DNA of 64,000 nt, taken from the NCBI RefSeq assembly GCF_005116675.2, contig NZ_CP050699.1, positions 2,317,001 through 2,381,000 of the forward strand, written 5' to 3'. The DNA is from Desulfosediminicola ganghwensis. GTDB lineage: Bacteria; Desulfobacterota; Desulfobulbia; Desulfobulbales; Desulfocapsaceae. The notes under the pieces are model-generated. The model was not told where the DNA came from. It did no database searches and worked only from the letters and a program-made list of their open reading frames with translations. Below, piece by piece: positions 34,768 to 43,817 of this stretch. Positions within the stretch are counted from its first letter, which is position 1. Each line of letters starts with the position of its first letter. Both the position numbers and the translations under genes were made by a program.

Positions 34768-36324
34768 CTATTCCCCTCTGGCGAGTGGCTCGAAGCGGCG
34801 CAGCTCAGTCAACCGATAGCCGGAGTAGGAGCCAATCATGATGATGATGGCCAGTACAACCAGTAATAACTCGGGAAACGAAAAAGTGAGATGTTTGAGG
34901 TAACTATTCGACATGGCAAAGTAGATAAGGCTTGCCGCGAAGAGGCTGCCGCCACCCTGCTTGAATACGTCGCGTGGGCCTTCTTCTTCCCAGAGTACAG
35001 ACATTCGCTCGATAGTCCAGGAGATGATAATCATCGGAAAGAAGGTGACCTGCATGCCTCCGGCAATGCCCAGTTTATGGCTGCCGACACTGATAGCCAC
35101 ATAAATGATAATTACGAAGACCAGTACCGCTGATATTCGAGGTACCAGTAATAAGTTCAGATGACTGAGGTAGGAACGAAGCACCAGTCCCACGCCCACT
35201 ACAGTAATGAACAGCACAAGTCCTGCTATCAACTTGGTTTGCAAAAAGACCAGAGCTATCAGGATCGGCATAAATGTACCGGAAGTTGGAATGCCAATAA
35301 GATTTCTGAGGACGACAACCACCAGCGCGCCTATGGGGATAAGCAGCAACAATTTGAAGGTGTTCTGGTCTTTGATCGGCAGGCTGTAGATGGAAAAATC
35401 GATTAATACGCTGCCGGATTGATGGCCATGGAGTACAGCGGCGCGTTCCGCAGCCATCCGGCCTCCAAGGATTGAAATTGCAACCTTGCCACCACTACCG
35501 CCAATAAGGTCGAGCAAAGGTTCATCATCAATTTGCCAGCTGAGGAATGTTTCTCTGCTTTCCGGTTGGGCCGTAGTGGGATTAAGGAGTACCAGCTTGT
35601 TGTTGTCAACGATTTCAATATAGGTATCCAGGCTGGCGTTGTTCTGGTCCCGAACCAGGTTGATGCCGCGAACAGGTCGTGCCTTGATGCCTGCCTTGTT
35701 CAGCACAGTCGCCGCAAGATTGGCTTTGGTCGGGAAAAATTTTGCCTCGCTGATGAGAACATTCGTGTCCGGTGATTCTGTATTGTTCAGTGCCGTAAGC
35801 AGATAAATGGCTTTTGTTATGGTTTCACTTTTTATGGTTTCACTTTTGATCAATGGGCTGTTTGTTCTGTTCTCAAGCCTTTTCTCAACCTCTGCTATTA
35901 TGTTGTTTGCTGCAGTGGTGGCTGGTTCCTTGAGTTCCCGTGCATACGGTTTAAAGGATGATGGCACCAGGTCCTGACCGCCTTTTAAGCTGGAAACCGT
36001 GGCTCTGAAAAATATCTTCTGGGCCCCTTTTGCCTGTTCGCGACTCCACTTGGCCTGGTTTTCCATCAACTCAAAGGTATAACCTGAGTCGATGCTCGAC
36101 ATATCAAGAACAGCAATATTATCGGAGGTGTTGGGCAGATTGAAAATCATTTCAACCGGACCGTCGTTGGCGGTAAAGGTTATGGCGGATTCAACAGTCC
36201 AGGTTCGGATACTTTCAGAAGGCAGAAAGGAAAAACCGAGAGAATAATGCTTGTAGATCGCCGAGCTTAAGCCAACAACAACGAGGGTGGTAACGATAAT
36301 GATAAGTTGTAGCCGTTGTTTCAC
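34768..36324 (-). CDS. Seven-transmembrane protein with inactive transglutaminase-like domain
   Basis: A 518-residue inner-membrane protein. An N-terminal TM anchor (residues about 5-22) is followed by an extracytoplasmic region to about residue 290 that contains a transglutaminase-like segment (EAKFFPTKANLAATVLNKAG, then RPVRGINLV and DTYIEIVDNNKLVLLNP) without the Cys-His-Asp triad. A seven-helix C-terminal domain follows (LLLLIPIGALVVVVLRNLIG, PTSGTFMPILIALVFLQTKL and five more). Such '7TM usually fused to an inactive transglutaminase' proteins are known by domain but poorly characterised. It lies four bases after the protease gene and two before the ATP-grasp gene. Confidence 0.78.
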   Translation of the reverse strand: MKQRLQLIIIVTTLVVVGLSSAIYKHYSLGFSFLPSESIRTWTVESAITFTANDGPVEMIFNLPNTSDNIAVLDMSSIDSGYTFELMENQAKWSREQAKGAQKIFFRATVSSLKGGQDLVPSSFKPYARELKEPATTAANNIIAEVEKRLENRTNSPLIKSETIKSETITKAIYLLTALNNTESPDTNVLISEAKFFPTKANLAATVLNKAGIKARPVRGINLVRDQNNASLDTYIEIVDNNKLVLLNPTTAQPESRETFLSWQIDDEPLLDLIGGSGGKVAISILGGRMAAERAAVLHGHQSGSVLIDFSIYSLPIKDQNTFKLLLLIPIGALVVVVLRNLIGIPTSGTFMPILIALVFLQTKLIAGLVLFITVVGVGLVLRSYLSHLNLLLVPRISAVLVFVIIIYVAISVGSHKLGIAGGMQVTFFPMIIISWTIERMSVLWEEEGPRDVFKQGGGSLFAASLIYFAMSNSYLKHLTFSFPELLLVVLAIIIMIGSYSGYRLTELRRFEPLARGE

Positions 36325-36328
36325 TCAA

Positions 36329-37003
36329 TTACTCCTCAGCCATCGATGAAGTGGTGTTCTTTCTGGAGACATCCACAATAAAATTACTGTCAAGTATGTT
36401 TCTGCCTATGAGCACCGGGAAGTCCAACTGGCTGCGGTCGGCAAGAGTAAACTCTTCGGTAAGGGTTTTATTACCCAGGCGAACCTTGAGGCGAATAACC
36501 GGTCGCCGATGGGATTCGGCATCTATTCTCTTGATCAGGACAAATTTAATAATCCTGTTCTCCAATTCAGCCACTTCACCCGTGGTACGCTCCAGCAGGT
36601 GGTAGCGGACCCATTTTTTGCCGTCGCGTTCAAATTCAGTGTAGTCTTCCACATCAAGAGAAGAAGTTGTAGCTCCTGTATCTATCCTGGCCTGCTTTAT
36701 CATCTTTGCCCGAACTATGGTGACAGGTTCGATCTCTCCGATTATCTCAGTCGCAGGTCTGGCAATCACGCTCGTATTTCTGCCAGTGACAGCTTCGGGA
36801 TTGATGATGATTTTTGCCGGTTCATCGATGATGGGCTCTTGAGGGCTGAGGTCGGGTGCGGGCAGCACTTCTTCAATAACGGATGGTTCAGTTGGTGGTT
36901 CATTAATGGTCACTTGCTTGTTCGGAGCGGAGCAGGCCGCCAGAAATAAAATAAATAAACAATTGAGTAAGGTGGCAAATAGATTACAGGTCCGAGACTT
37001 CAT
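36329..37003 (-). CDS. Retropepsin-like lipoprotein (ATP-dependent zinc protease family, PF05618-type)
   Basis: A 224-residue lipoprotein with a lipobox LAAC (Cys near residue 23) and a Pro/Glu-rich linker. The C-terminal domain has the aspartic-protease triad segment ARIDTGATTSSL (near residue 107) and the second family motif FPVLIGRNIL (near residue 195), as in the family misnamed 'ATP-dependent zinc protease'. Only one DTG is present, so it would work as a dimer like retropepsins. It is anchored in the periplasm next to the extracytoplasmic domain of the 7TM protein, and starts the four-gene operon. Confidence 0.75.
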   Translation of the reverse strand: MKSRTCNLFATLLNCLFILFLAACSAPNKQVTINEPPTEPSVIEEVLPAPDLSPQEPIIDEPAKIIINPEAVTGRNTSVIARPATEIIGEIEPVTIVRAKMIKQARIDTGATTSSLDVEDYTEFERDGKKWVRYHLLERTTGEVAELENRIIKFVLIKRIDAESHRRPVIRLKVRLGNKTLTEEFTLADRSQLDFPVLIGRNILDSNFIVDVSRKNTTSSMAEE

Positions 37004-37135
37004 GTTTTCTGTTGTGGTTGATTTTCGGTTGTTTTATTGGTCGGAAGGGCAGGCGCTCAAGAGTGAAACGGCAAACCGGACATTGGAACTGATTTGTATT
37101 ATTAAACAACTGAGATGAGAACACAAGGGTGGCGG

Positions 37136-37276
37136 GTAACAAATTGTGTACAAATCCATGGTTGGAAGGCCTGGGCTAACACCAGGGGCAAACATTGCGG
37201 TAACGGAGAGGTTGTCGATAATTGCGTAAATGATCATCGGGTTACCGGGAGGGATGAGAACACCGAGGTTGGTAAG
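37136..37276 (-). pseudogene. Fragment of a TRAP large permease gene (DctM remnant)
   Basis: The minus-strand frame reads LTNLGVLIPPGNPMIIYAII and then GVSPGLPTMDLYTICY. This matches the conserved DctM segment usually written GVLIPPSIPMIIYG...GVLPGLL. A stop codon lies upstream in the same frame and the homology ends after about 45 residues. It overlaps the end of the DctQ remnant in a different frame, so a large deletion removed most of both genes. No full DctM is nearby. Confidence 0.7.
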
Positions 37277-37692
37277 AGGCTACCAGGCATTCTGCCAACG
37301 AGGCTTTTCACAGCCTTGAGATCTTCCCTGTACTTGCTGATGAATTTTTCAACGATGCGGATGTTGATAGGCAGGAAGCAGGCATGAATAACAATTTCGA
37401 CGTGGGCTATAACTACCAAGAGGGTTGGAGAGATCTCAGTAAATTCCGAAGCGATCAGATGGGTGTCGTAGCATGCCCAAACCCAAACCAGAAAGAAATT
37501 GATACTGATCCATGAGGTGGAGCGAGAAAGCTCCTCTGTGAAGGCAAAGGAAGTGCTGAAAAAGGCTCTGGTTATAATCTGAACTACAAGGCACATGATC
37601 ATTATGGTCAGCAGAGACATGCAGGCATATTTTTCGAAATTTCGATAGAAATCTTTCTGATTACCCCCACAATTTTGCCCAATGCTCAGCAA
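37234..37692 (-). pseudogene. Degenerate TRAP small permease gene (DctQ remnant)
   Basis: A 152-residue frame. Residues about 24-64 resemble DctQ (SLLTIMIMCLVVQIITRAFF, FAFTEELSRSTSWISINFFL), but the usual GAAxAxRxxxHxxVD continuation is replaced by WACYDTHLIASEFTEI and the C-terminal helices are lost. The end runs out of frame into the DctM fragment. Together with the missing large permease this indicates gene decay. It is 220 bases downstream of an intact DctP gene on the same strand. It could still be translated, but could not make a working transporter alone. Confidence 0.65.
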
Positions 37693-37911
37693 CTCGTCCG
37701 GGAGCCAGATTGATTGTAAAGGAAGTGCAGGGAGGACTGATCTTTTTTCACGTAGTCCAGTGAAAACAAATCTGTTTCCGGGCTTAAAAAAGAAAAATTA
37801 AATCAGTCCTCTCGCCACAACTTGGATTGCAGTGCTGAGTTTCAAGGGTAATTTGATAATTATTTCATAGCTATTAGTATGTAAAAAATGCAATCCGGTC
37901 TTTTGGGAAGA

Positions 37912-38937
37912 TTACGGCGTATTCATGATTTCCAGCGCGCGGTCGATATTTTCTTTTCCCCCAACTGCTCTGTAAAACCTGGGCCAGAGGGCTCGGGCAC
38001 GTGCTTTCCACTCATGCTCATCACTGAGGCGGGTGATTTGCATGCCGTTGTCCAGACATTCCTGAAGTGCCAGCCGGTTTTGCTCGTCAGCCCATTGCCA
38101 CTGGTGGGCAACTGCTTTGCGGGCGGCACGATCAATCAGGGCCTTCAAGTTGGGCTCAAGGTTCTGGTACCAGCGCTCGGAAACCAGCAGCGGACCAACC
38201 CACAGCATATGGTGCAGGTCGGTGACGTATTTTTGAACTTCCCAGAGTTTCTGGTCACGATTGACGGAGTGAGGATTTACCTGCCCGTCAACAACGCCCT
38301 GTTCCAGGGCATTGACGGTCTCGGACCATGCGAGAGGATGTGGCTCTACTTCCCAGGAGCGGAACAATTCGAGTTGAATCGGCACCTCCGGGACCCTGAT
38401 TTTCAGACCCTGAAGATCAGCAATTCGGGTAATCGGTTTTTTGGAATTTGTCAGTGACCTGTAGTCGCTGATCATCCAGCCAAGAGGTCGGGTGAGACTT
38501 TCAGCAGCCACCCGATCGCCGAGCTCCGTTATGAAGTTGTTATTCTCAAAAAGCGTATATGCCTTCTCAATTTCAGGGAAAAGATAGGGCAGTACAGTTA
38601 TGGTTGCAGAAGGTGCAAATGGGGCAAGATCACTGGTGGCAACCGCTGCGACCTGGAGTTCTCCGGTGCGAAGCTGTTTGACATTGTCGAGCTCGTCCCC
38701 CTTGGAACCGCCGGTAAACAGGGTTACGGTTACATTGCCTTTGGACTCCTGTTCCAGGATTTCGGCAAATTTCTCAAGTGCCGTGACATGGACTGAACCA
38801 GCATGATTGGCAGTCGCTGCCATAATCCGTGTTTGAGGATATTCAATATCGGCAGCATGAATGGTCTGAAAGGAAAGCATCAGACAGACAAAAGCTGTAA
38901 CGAGAATTGTTCGCACATTTATACAACTCGATATCAT
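37912..38937 (-). CDS. Orphan TRAP substrate-binding protein (DctP)
   Basis: A 341-residue periplasmic DctP-family protein. The signal peptide ends near TIHAA-DIEYPQ. Landmarks are LEQESKGNVTVTLFTGGSKG, DYRSLTNSKKPITRIADLQG, GLKIRVPEVPIQLELFRSW with the conserved Arg, and NALEQGVVDGQVNPHSV. GGAGG precedes the start. It looks intact, but its small permease is degenerate and its large permease is only a fragment, so it is either a remnant or now serves another TRAP system such as the one at 17714-20576. Confidence 0.85.
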   Translation of the reverse strand: MISSCINVRTILVTAFVCLMLSFQTIHAADIEYPQTRIMAATANHAGSVHVTALEKFAEILEQESKGNVTVTLFTGGSKGDELDNVKQLRTGELQVAAVATSDLAPFAPSATITVLPYLFPEIEKAYTLFENNNFITELGDRVAAESLTRPLGWMISDYRSLTNSKKPITRIADLQGLKIRVPEVPIQLELFRSWEVEPHPLAWSETVNALEQGVVDGQVNPHSVNRDQKLWEVQKYVTDLHHMLWVGPLLVSERWYQNLEPNLKALIDRAARKAVAHQWQWADEQNRLALQECLDNGMQITRLSDEHEWKARARALWPRFYRAVGGKENIDRALEIMNTP

Positions 38938-38953
38938 CGGACCTCCGTTAGCT

Positions 38954-39082
38954 TCACGATTCTCCAGGCGCCTTCTCCTTGGCTACATGGAGACCTGTCT
39001 CATAAGCGGTATTGGCATAGATGAGTGTTCCTTCATCGTCTGAAATGCAGATAACTTCATATATGGCATTAAAATTGAGCAT
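38954..39082 (-). pseudogene. Short PAS-domain-like remnant
   Basis: A 42-residue frame just upstream of the orphan DctP gene reads YEVICISDDEGTLIYANTAY, close to the opening of PAS sensor domains as found in sigma-54-type regulators (xDGIYISDxEGxxxYxNxAY). In-frame residues continue upstream (FSYDPTLRM) to a stop codon, and nothing else of the regulator is left. The rest of the 816-base gap (38938-39754) holds no gene I can support. It fits loss of a TRAP-operon regulator along with the permeases. Confidence 0.4.
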
Positions 39083-39754
39083 ACGTAGCGTTGGATCATA
39101 GGAAAATTTCTGGGAACTGCTGTGCCGGCCTGCAAGGTGGATGTGCGGTTATTTATCGCGTGATGAATGGATTGTGGGGGCATACCTGGGACGGCGGCTA
39201 CGTTCTGTCAAACTGCTAAAGTTTCTCCCCGAACGGCTTCCTATTCTAGCTTTGGCTGCGAAAAGTGCAACAGTATCGTCCACTCTGTCACCGTGAGAAT
39301 AATAGTAACATCGATTTTCTGAATTTTTTATGTCGTGAAATGAAGTGATTAATCTATTTTTTATGCCAGGTGTTTTTTTTTGATTGCTGCTGTGGATGTG
39401 CTGAATAAACCGCCATAACAATGCAGTTCTGACCTGCTGGGGCAGTTCCATGAGGTCGATTCGGTATCAACTTGTATCGACTGCTGGTTGGGCAGTTGTC
39501 GTTTGAGCAACCTTTAGAACACCTTTTTCGTTGCAGAAGGTTGCAACGTGTTGCTTTGGCGATCGGTTGATGACAAATTCTGAGCGATATCGGGAATTGA
39601 GCTGTCGATCTTTTGCAGGGAAATGTGTAATATTCGATTCCACTCTGAAGTTGCACCCTTTGAGCCGGTCTGAACAGACGGCGCATTCCCGATGAAGAAT
39701 AATGCTTGAGTTGTTCAATATTTGTTGGAATTCAACAATTCAAAGAGGTTTTAT

Positions 39755-40291
39755 ATGTCATTTGCAGTGCTGGTTATTGATGTTCAGAGTGGCCTGTTTG
39801 ATCCGGAACCGAGACCATTTGAGGCTGATGTTGTGGTAAAAAACATTAACAGAGTTACTGCTGCTGCAAGATTGGTCGGTAAGCCCGTTATTTTCATACA
39901 GCATGAAAAGGCTGGTACCGTGCTGGAGTCTGGAGCAGATGGTTGGAAACTTCAGGCCAATCTGGAGATTGGTGATACCGATCACTACGTTCGGAAAACA
40001 ACACCGGACTCATTCCAGGGCACAGATTTGCAACAGCTTCTGGCCGATTATGGTGTCGAGAGCCTGATTGTTTGCGGATATGCATCTGAGTTTTGTGTCG
40101 ATACCACCGTTCGACGTGCTGCCGCTCTGGGTTTTTCGGTGCACATTGTAAAGGATGCACACACAACCCACGATAAAGAGCATATGGAAGCAGCCCGGAT
40201 ACGGGAACATCACAACAAAACGTTATGTAATATTCGAAGTTTTGGCCCTGAGATCAGAACTGTTTCAAGTGATGGGATTAGTTTCTCCTGA
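39755..40291 (+). CDS. Isochorismatase-family cysteine hydrolase
   Basis: A 178-residue cytoplasmic hydrolase. The catalytic triad is visible: Asp in VLVIDVQSGLFDP (near residue 9), Lys in YVRKTTPDSF (near residue 82) and Cys in VCGYASEFCVDTTVRRAAALG near residue 115. Family members hydrolyse amides such as nicotinamide, ureidoacrylate or N-carbamoyl compounds. Start 39755 has AGAGG seven bases upstream, while the open frame's first start is weaker. It is 80 bases before the class III aminotransferase on the same strand, so they may be a two-gene pathway. Substrate unknown. Confidence 0.85.
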   Translation: MSFAVLVIDVQSGLFDPEPRPFEADVVVKNINRVTAAARLVGKPVIFIQHEKAGTVLESGADGWKLQANLEIGDTDHYVRKTTPDSFQGTDLQQLLADYGVESLIVCGYASEFCVDTTVRRAAALGFSVHIVKDAHTTHDKEHMEAARIREHHNKTLCNIRSFGPEIRTVSSDGISFS

Positions 40292-40371
40292 TCTGGGTGA
40301 GAATAACTTAACGACATACTTCTGAAATAATTTCTGCTGCATTTCATTTAGGCTAAAGGTGGTGTGAGTCA

Positions 40372-41547
40372 ATGAATCACGTACTAAACTGTACCGGGCA
40401 TGAAATGAAAATGGATAATATCGTCAGGGCTGATGGTGTCTATCTCTTTGATGAAAATGGCAGACGGTACATGGACCTTGAGTCTGGTGTCTGGTGTATT
40501 TCTGTCGGCCACGGTAACAGGAAAATTATCGAAGCGGCAAAAGACCAGCTTGATTCGATCATGCACGCGGGGTTTTGTTACACCAGCAGTGTGATCGGAA
40601 AATCAGCCGGAAAACTACTTGACACTTGTGGCCTGGAAGATGGAAAATGTCTTTTTCTCTGTTCGGGGAGTGAGGCCATAGAAGTGGCACGGCAGGTTGC
40701 ACGTCACCTGACCGGCAGGAAAGTATCGATGACCTTCCACGACGCCTATCTTGGTGCATACAGCTCCGCCACAGATCGAAGCCGGGACTGGTATCTGTTT
40801 GACTGGAGTTATTGCCGGCAGTGCAAAAAAAACGACACATGCGATACTGACTGTCCGTCACTTGGTGATATACCGGTTGAGGTTTCGGATTTTATTTTCG
40901 AGCCGGGCAGTTCCTCCGGTTTTGTCCGCTTTCCTCCTGAACCGCTGGTGCGGAATATAGTAGATAAAGTGCGGCAGAATGGGGGACGGATAATCGTCAA
41001 TGAGGTGACGACCGGGGTAGGCCGTACCGGCCGCTGGTATGGTTACCAGCATTACAAGCTGGTGCCGGATATGATTGCGCTTGGTAAGGGGATAGGGAAC
41101 GGTTATCCAGTTAGTGCTGCTCTGTTCAGTGGCGAAGTGGCACGGGAGTTGACCCGAAAGCCTTTTAAGTACTCGCAGTCACATCAGAATGACCCGCTTG
41201 GTGCTGCTATTGCCGGCCAGGTTGTGGCTGAGATTACAGAACGTGATCTTATTGCCGAAGCAGAGAAAAAAGGATTCCTGTTCCTTGCGCAGTTACAATC
41301 ACTTGTCGATGGACAGATTGTACGGGCTGTTCGTGGAAGGGGTTTGATGTTTGCTATTGATCTGGTTGATGAAGGTCTGGCAGACAAAATTTACAACAGT
41401 CTTATAGTCAAGGGGTATATCATCGGTAATCGAGGTTCTACATTACGGATTGATCCGCCGCTTATAGTCAATGAGGCACAATTATCTGAATTTATTGATG
41501 AGTTCGGAAAAATCATAACACTAATAAAGAGCGCAGGCAGAAGTTGA
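40372..41547 (+). CDS. Class III aminotransferase with a cysteine-rich insert
   Basis: A 391-residue PLP enzyme of the class III (omega) aminotransferase family. Landmarks are DENGRRYMDLESGVWCISVG, CSGSEAIEVARQVAR, the PLP-Lys segment MIALGKGIGNGYPVSAALFS (near residue 242) and SQSHQNDPLGAA. Two oddities: the segment that normally carries the PLP-nitrogen Asp (DEVxTGxGRTG) reads NEVTTGVGRTG, with Asn for Asp, and a loop near residue 147 contains CRQCKKNDTCDTDC, a metal- or Fe-S-type cysteine cluster unusual for this fold. It follows an isochorismatase-family gene, which suggests a shared amine catabolic step. Substrate unknown. Confidence 0.82.
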   Translation: MNHVLNCTGHEMKMDNIVRADGVYLFDENGRRYMDLESGVWCISVGHGNRKIIEAAKDQLDSIMHAGFCYTSSVIGKSAGKLLDTCGLEDGKCLFLCSGSEAIEVARQVARHLTGRKVSMTFHDAYLGAYSSATDRSRDWYLFDWSYCRQCKKNDTCDTDCPSLGDIPVEVSDFIFEPGSSSGFVRFPPEPLVRNIVDKVRQNGGRIIVNEVTTGVGRTGRWYGYQHYKLVPDMIALGKGIGNGYPVSAALFSGEVARELTRKPFKYSQSHQNDPLGAAIAGQVVAEITERDLIAEAEKKGFLFLAQLQSLVDGQIVRAVRGRGLMFAIDLVDEGLADKIYNSLIVKGYIIGNRGSTLRIDPPLIVNEAQLSEFIDEFGKIITLIKSAGRS

Positions 41548-41597
41548 TGGTCGATTTTCCGGAGCCCTCATCCTCCGCAGGCGCATGAGGTGAGAGC

Positions 41598-42077
41598 ATG
41601 AAAATGAAATTTTTTTTATTGACGAGTATATTAGCTTTGTTATTATCAACGTCTGCGCTTCACGCGGCGGACAACATGAAAGCCTTTCCCGAGGCTGAAG
41701 AAGGGCTGGTCCGCTATGTTTTGAACCTTCCCGCACAAGAAAATGAATCCCACTACCGCGTGGAGCTTATTGTAGGCAAAACCGTCCAAGTAGATACCCA
41801 GAATAAATACTTTTTTGGTGGTAAAATAGAGAGCGAGACCATTCAGGGGTGGGGTTATACCCGTTACCTGGTCAAAGAGTTCGGGCCGATGGCCGGTACG
41901 CTGATGGCTGTTGATCCGAACGCAGAAAAAACAGAGCGTTTTATTCCTATCGGTGGTGAACCGTTCATGATTCGCTACAACAGTCGTCTGCCAGTGGTAA
42001 TTTATGTCCCTGAGGGTGTTGAAGTACGCTACCGGTACTGGGTTGCAGGTCCTGCTGCGGACGTGAATAACGGGTAA
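41598..42077 (+). CDS. eco: Ecotin, periplasmic serine protease inhibitor
   Basis: A 159-residue secreted protein with a signal peptide (LLSTSALHA-ADNMKAFP). The ecotin signatures are readable: AFPEAEEGLVRYVLNLPAQE, LIVGKTVQVD, GGKIESETIQGWGYTRYLV and the C-terminal VIYVPEGVEVRYRYWVA. Ecotins are dimeric inhibitors of trypsin-fold proteases, protecting the periplasm from host or predator proteases. The reactive-site residue lies in the GTLMAVDPNAEK region, normally Met or Leu at P1, and Met is present here. Single gene, weak link to neighbours. Confidence 0.88.
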   Translation: MKMKFFLLTSILALLLSTSALHAADNMKAFPEAEEGLVRYVLNLPAQENESHYRVELIVGKTVQVDTQNKYFFGGKIESETIQGWGYTRYLVKEFGPMAGTLMAVDPNAEKTERFIPIGGEPFMIRYNSRLPVVIYVPEGVEVRYRYWVAGPAADVNNG

Positions 42078-42319
42078 TAGACGTTTTTTGCTAGCGTTGA
42101 AACAAATCAGTATAATGCACTTGTGGAGTCCTGTATTAGCTGCGGGTGCATTCCTGTCGTATTGTAATCCTGAACTCTAGGCTGTTTTCACAGAATTTTA
42201 TCCAGGTAACAGCAGCGTATTAGGCGCATTACTTTCGCCCGCAGCAGATTCTCTCTGCTGTCGTTCTGCAGGCTAGTAGTTTCAGTCTCCTAATCATCCA
42301 ATTACACTCGGGAAATGCT

Positions 42320-43762
42320 TTGAAGAAAAAAATTCTTGTTGCCAATCGAGGGGAAATTGCCATTCGACTGATTCGTGCGATCCAGGAGTTGGACTGCACC
42401 GCTGTCGCGGTATTTGAAAAACCTGATGAACGTTCCAGGCATATCCGTCTGGCTGATGAAGCTGTGCTGCTGGGAGATGGTCCCAGAAAAGATTATCTCG
42501 ATATTGCCAAGGTGATCCAGGCAGCCAAGAGGACAGGAGCTGATGCGATTCATCCAGGCTATGGCTTTCTTGCGGAAAACCCTGAATTTGCCAAAGCCTG
42601 TGAAGCAGAGGGTATTGTCTTTATTGGTCCGTCATCGAAAGTGATTTCCGATCTGGGCAATAAAGTCATTGCCCGTCAGATCATGGCTGATGCCGGCATT
42701 CCGATGGTTCCCGGTACTGAAAACCTCTCCCATGGTGATGCCGGTGTCCAGGAGGCGAAGGCGTTTGGAGCCAGGTATGGGTATCCGGTTATGCTGAAGG
42801 CGACATCCGGCGGTGGCGGCAGGGGAATCCGGCTGATTGAAAATGAGTTCCAGTTAATTGAGCAGATTCCTGTGGCGCGTTCTGAAGCGCTGGCTGCGTT
42901 CAATGACGACTCAGTTTATCTCGAGAAGGTTGTGATTAATCCGAAGCATGTCGAGGTTCAGATCCTGGCCGATAAGGCTGGTAAGACTTTGCACCTTGGC
43001 ACCCGCGACTGTTCTATCCAGCGTCGTAACCAGAAGCTGATCGAAATTGCTCCCTCACGTGTGGGCAACCCTGAGTTGCTTGAAAAGATCTGCCAGACTG
43101 CTGTCAAAGCTGCCAAAGCTGCAAACTATCTTAACGCTGGTACCGTTGAGTTTCTGATCGACAAGGATTTCAACTACTATTTCATGGAGATCAATACCCG
43201 AATCCAGGTTGAGCATACTGTAACCGAGATGGTTACTGGTATTGATATAGTAAGGAACCAGATAAAGCTTGCTTTTGGCTACGAACTCTCTTTCGGGCAG
43301 GAAGATGTGCAGATTCGCGGCCATGCCATCGAGGTGCGCATCAACGCCGAAGATCCGAAAAACAACTTTATGCCTGAGGGCGGCAAGAAAGTGAGCGTCT
43401 ACCGTTCCACAGGTGGATTCGGGGTTCGCCTCGACGGTTTTGTCTATCAGGGCTATGAAATTCCAGAGGTTTACGATTCACTGCTGGTGAAAATGACAGT
43501 GCATGGTTTCACCTGGGATGAAACCGTTGAGCGTATGAAGCGTTGTCTCAAAAACTTTGCCATTGTCGGACCGAAGACCACCATTCCGTTTTACTTGAAT
43601 GTTGTTGATGACCCGGATTTCATAAAGGGAGACTTCAATACCTCATATCTCGATACCCACCCGCATCTTTTCCACTATGAAGAAGAGGTGGGGGAAGCAG
43701 GCAAGCTCGCCAAACTGATCGCAGAGATTCATCACCGTGGTGAGAATCCGTTTGCATCGTAA
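42320..43762 (+). CDS. pycA: Biotin carboxylase subunit (pyruvate carboxylase subunit A type)
   Basis: A 480-residue ATP-grasp biotin carboxylase. It starts at a TTG (42320) with MKKKILVANRGEIAIRLIRA. Motifs are IHPGYGFLAENPEFAKA, MLKATSGGGGRGIRLIEN (the glycine-rich ATP loop) and YYFMEINTRIQVEHTVTEM near residue 290, followed by GHAIEVRINAEDP. The enzyme carboxylates biotin with bicarbonate and ATP. It is followed 55 bases later by the carboxyltransferase plus biotin-carrier subunit, which makes a two-subunit pyruvate carboxylase of the kind seen in anaerobes. A stand-alone acetyl-CoA carboxylase AccC would normally neighbour accB. Confidence 0.85.
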   Translation: MKKKILVANRGEIAIRLIRAIQELDCTAVAVFEKPDERSRHIRLADEAVLLGDGPRKDYLDIAKVIQAAKRTGADAIHPGYGFLAENPEFAKACEAEGIVFIGPSSKVISDLGNKVIARQIMADAGIPMVPGTENLSHGDAGVQEAKAFGARYGYPVMLKATSGGGGRGIRLIENEFQLIEQIPVARSEALAAFNDDSVYLEKVVINPKHVEVQILADKAGKTLHLGTRDCSIQRRNQKLIEIAPSRVGNPELLEKICQTAVKAAKAANYLNAGTVEFLIDKDFNYYFMEINTRIQVEHTVTEMVTGIDIVRNQIKLAFGYELSFGQEDVQIRGHAIEVRINAEDPKNNFMPEGGKKVSVYRSTGGFGVRLDGFVYQGYEIPEVYDSLLVKMTVHGFTWDETVERMKRCLKNFAIVGPKTTIPFYLNVVDDPDFIKGDFNTSYLDTHPHLFHYEEEVGEAGKLAKLIAEIHHRGENPFAS

Positions 43763-43817
43763 TTTTCCGTATCTTGATTTCGCTGATCATTAAAAAACGT
43801 GAGGATTTAAAATAATC

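Noticed and set aside
39149-39718. Several minus-strand open frames in the 816-base gap upstream of the isochorismatase gene.
   Set aside because: They overlap in different frames, lack ribosome-binding sites and family motifs, and I could not support any as a gene.
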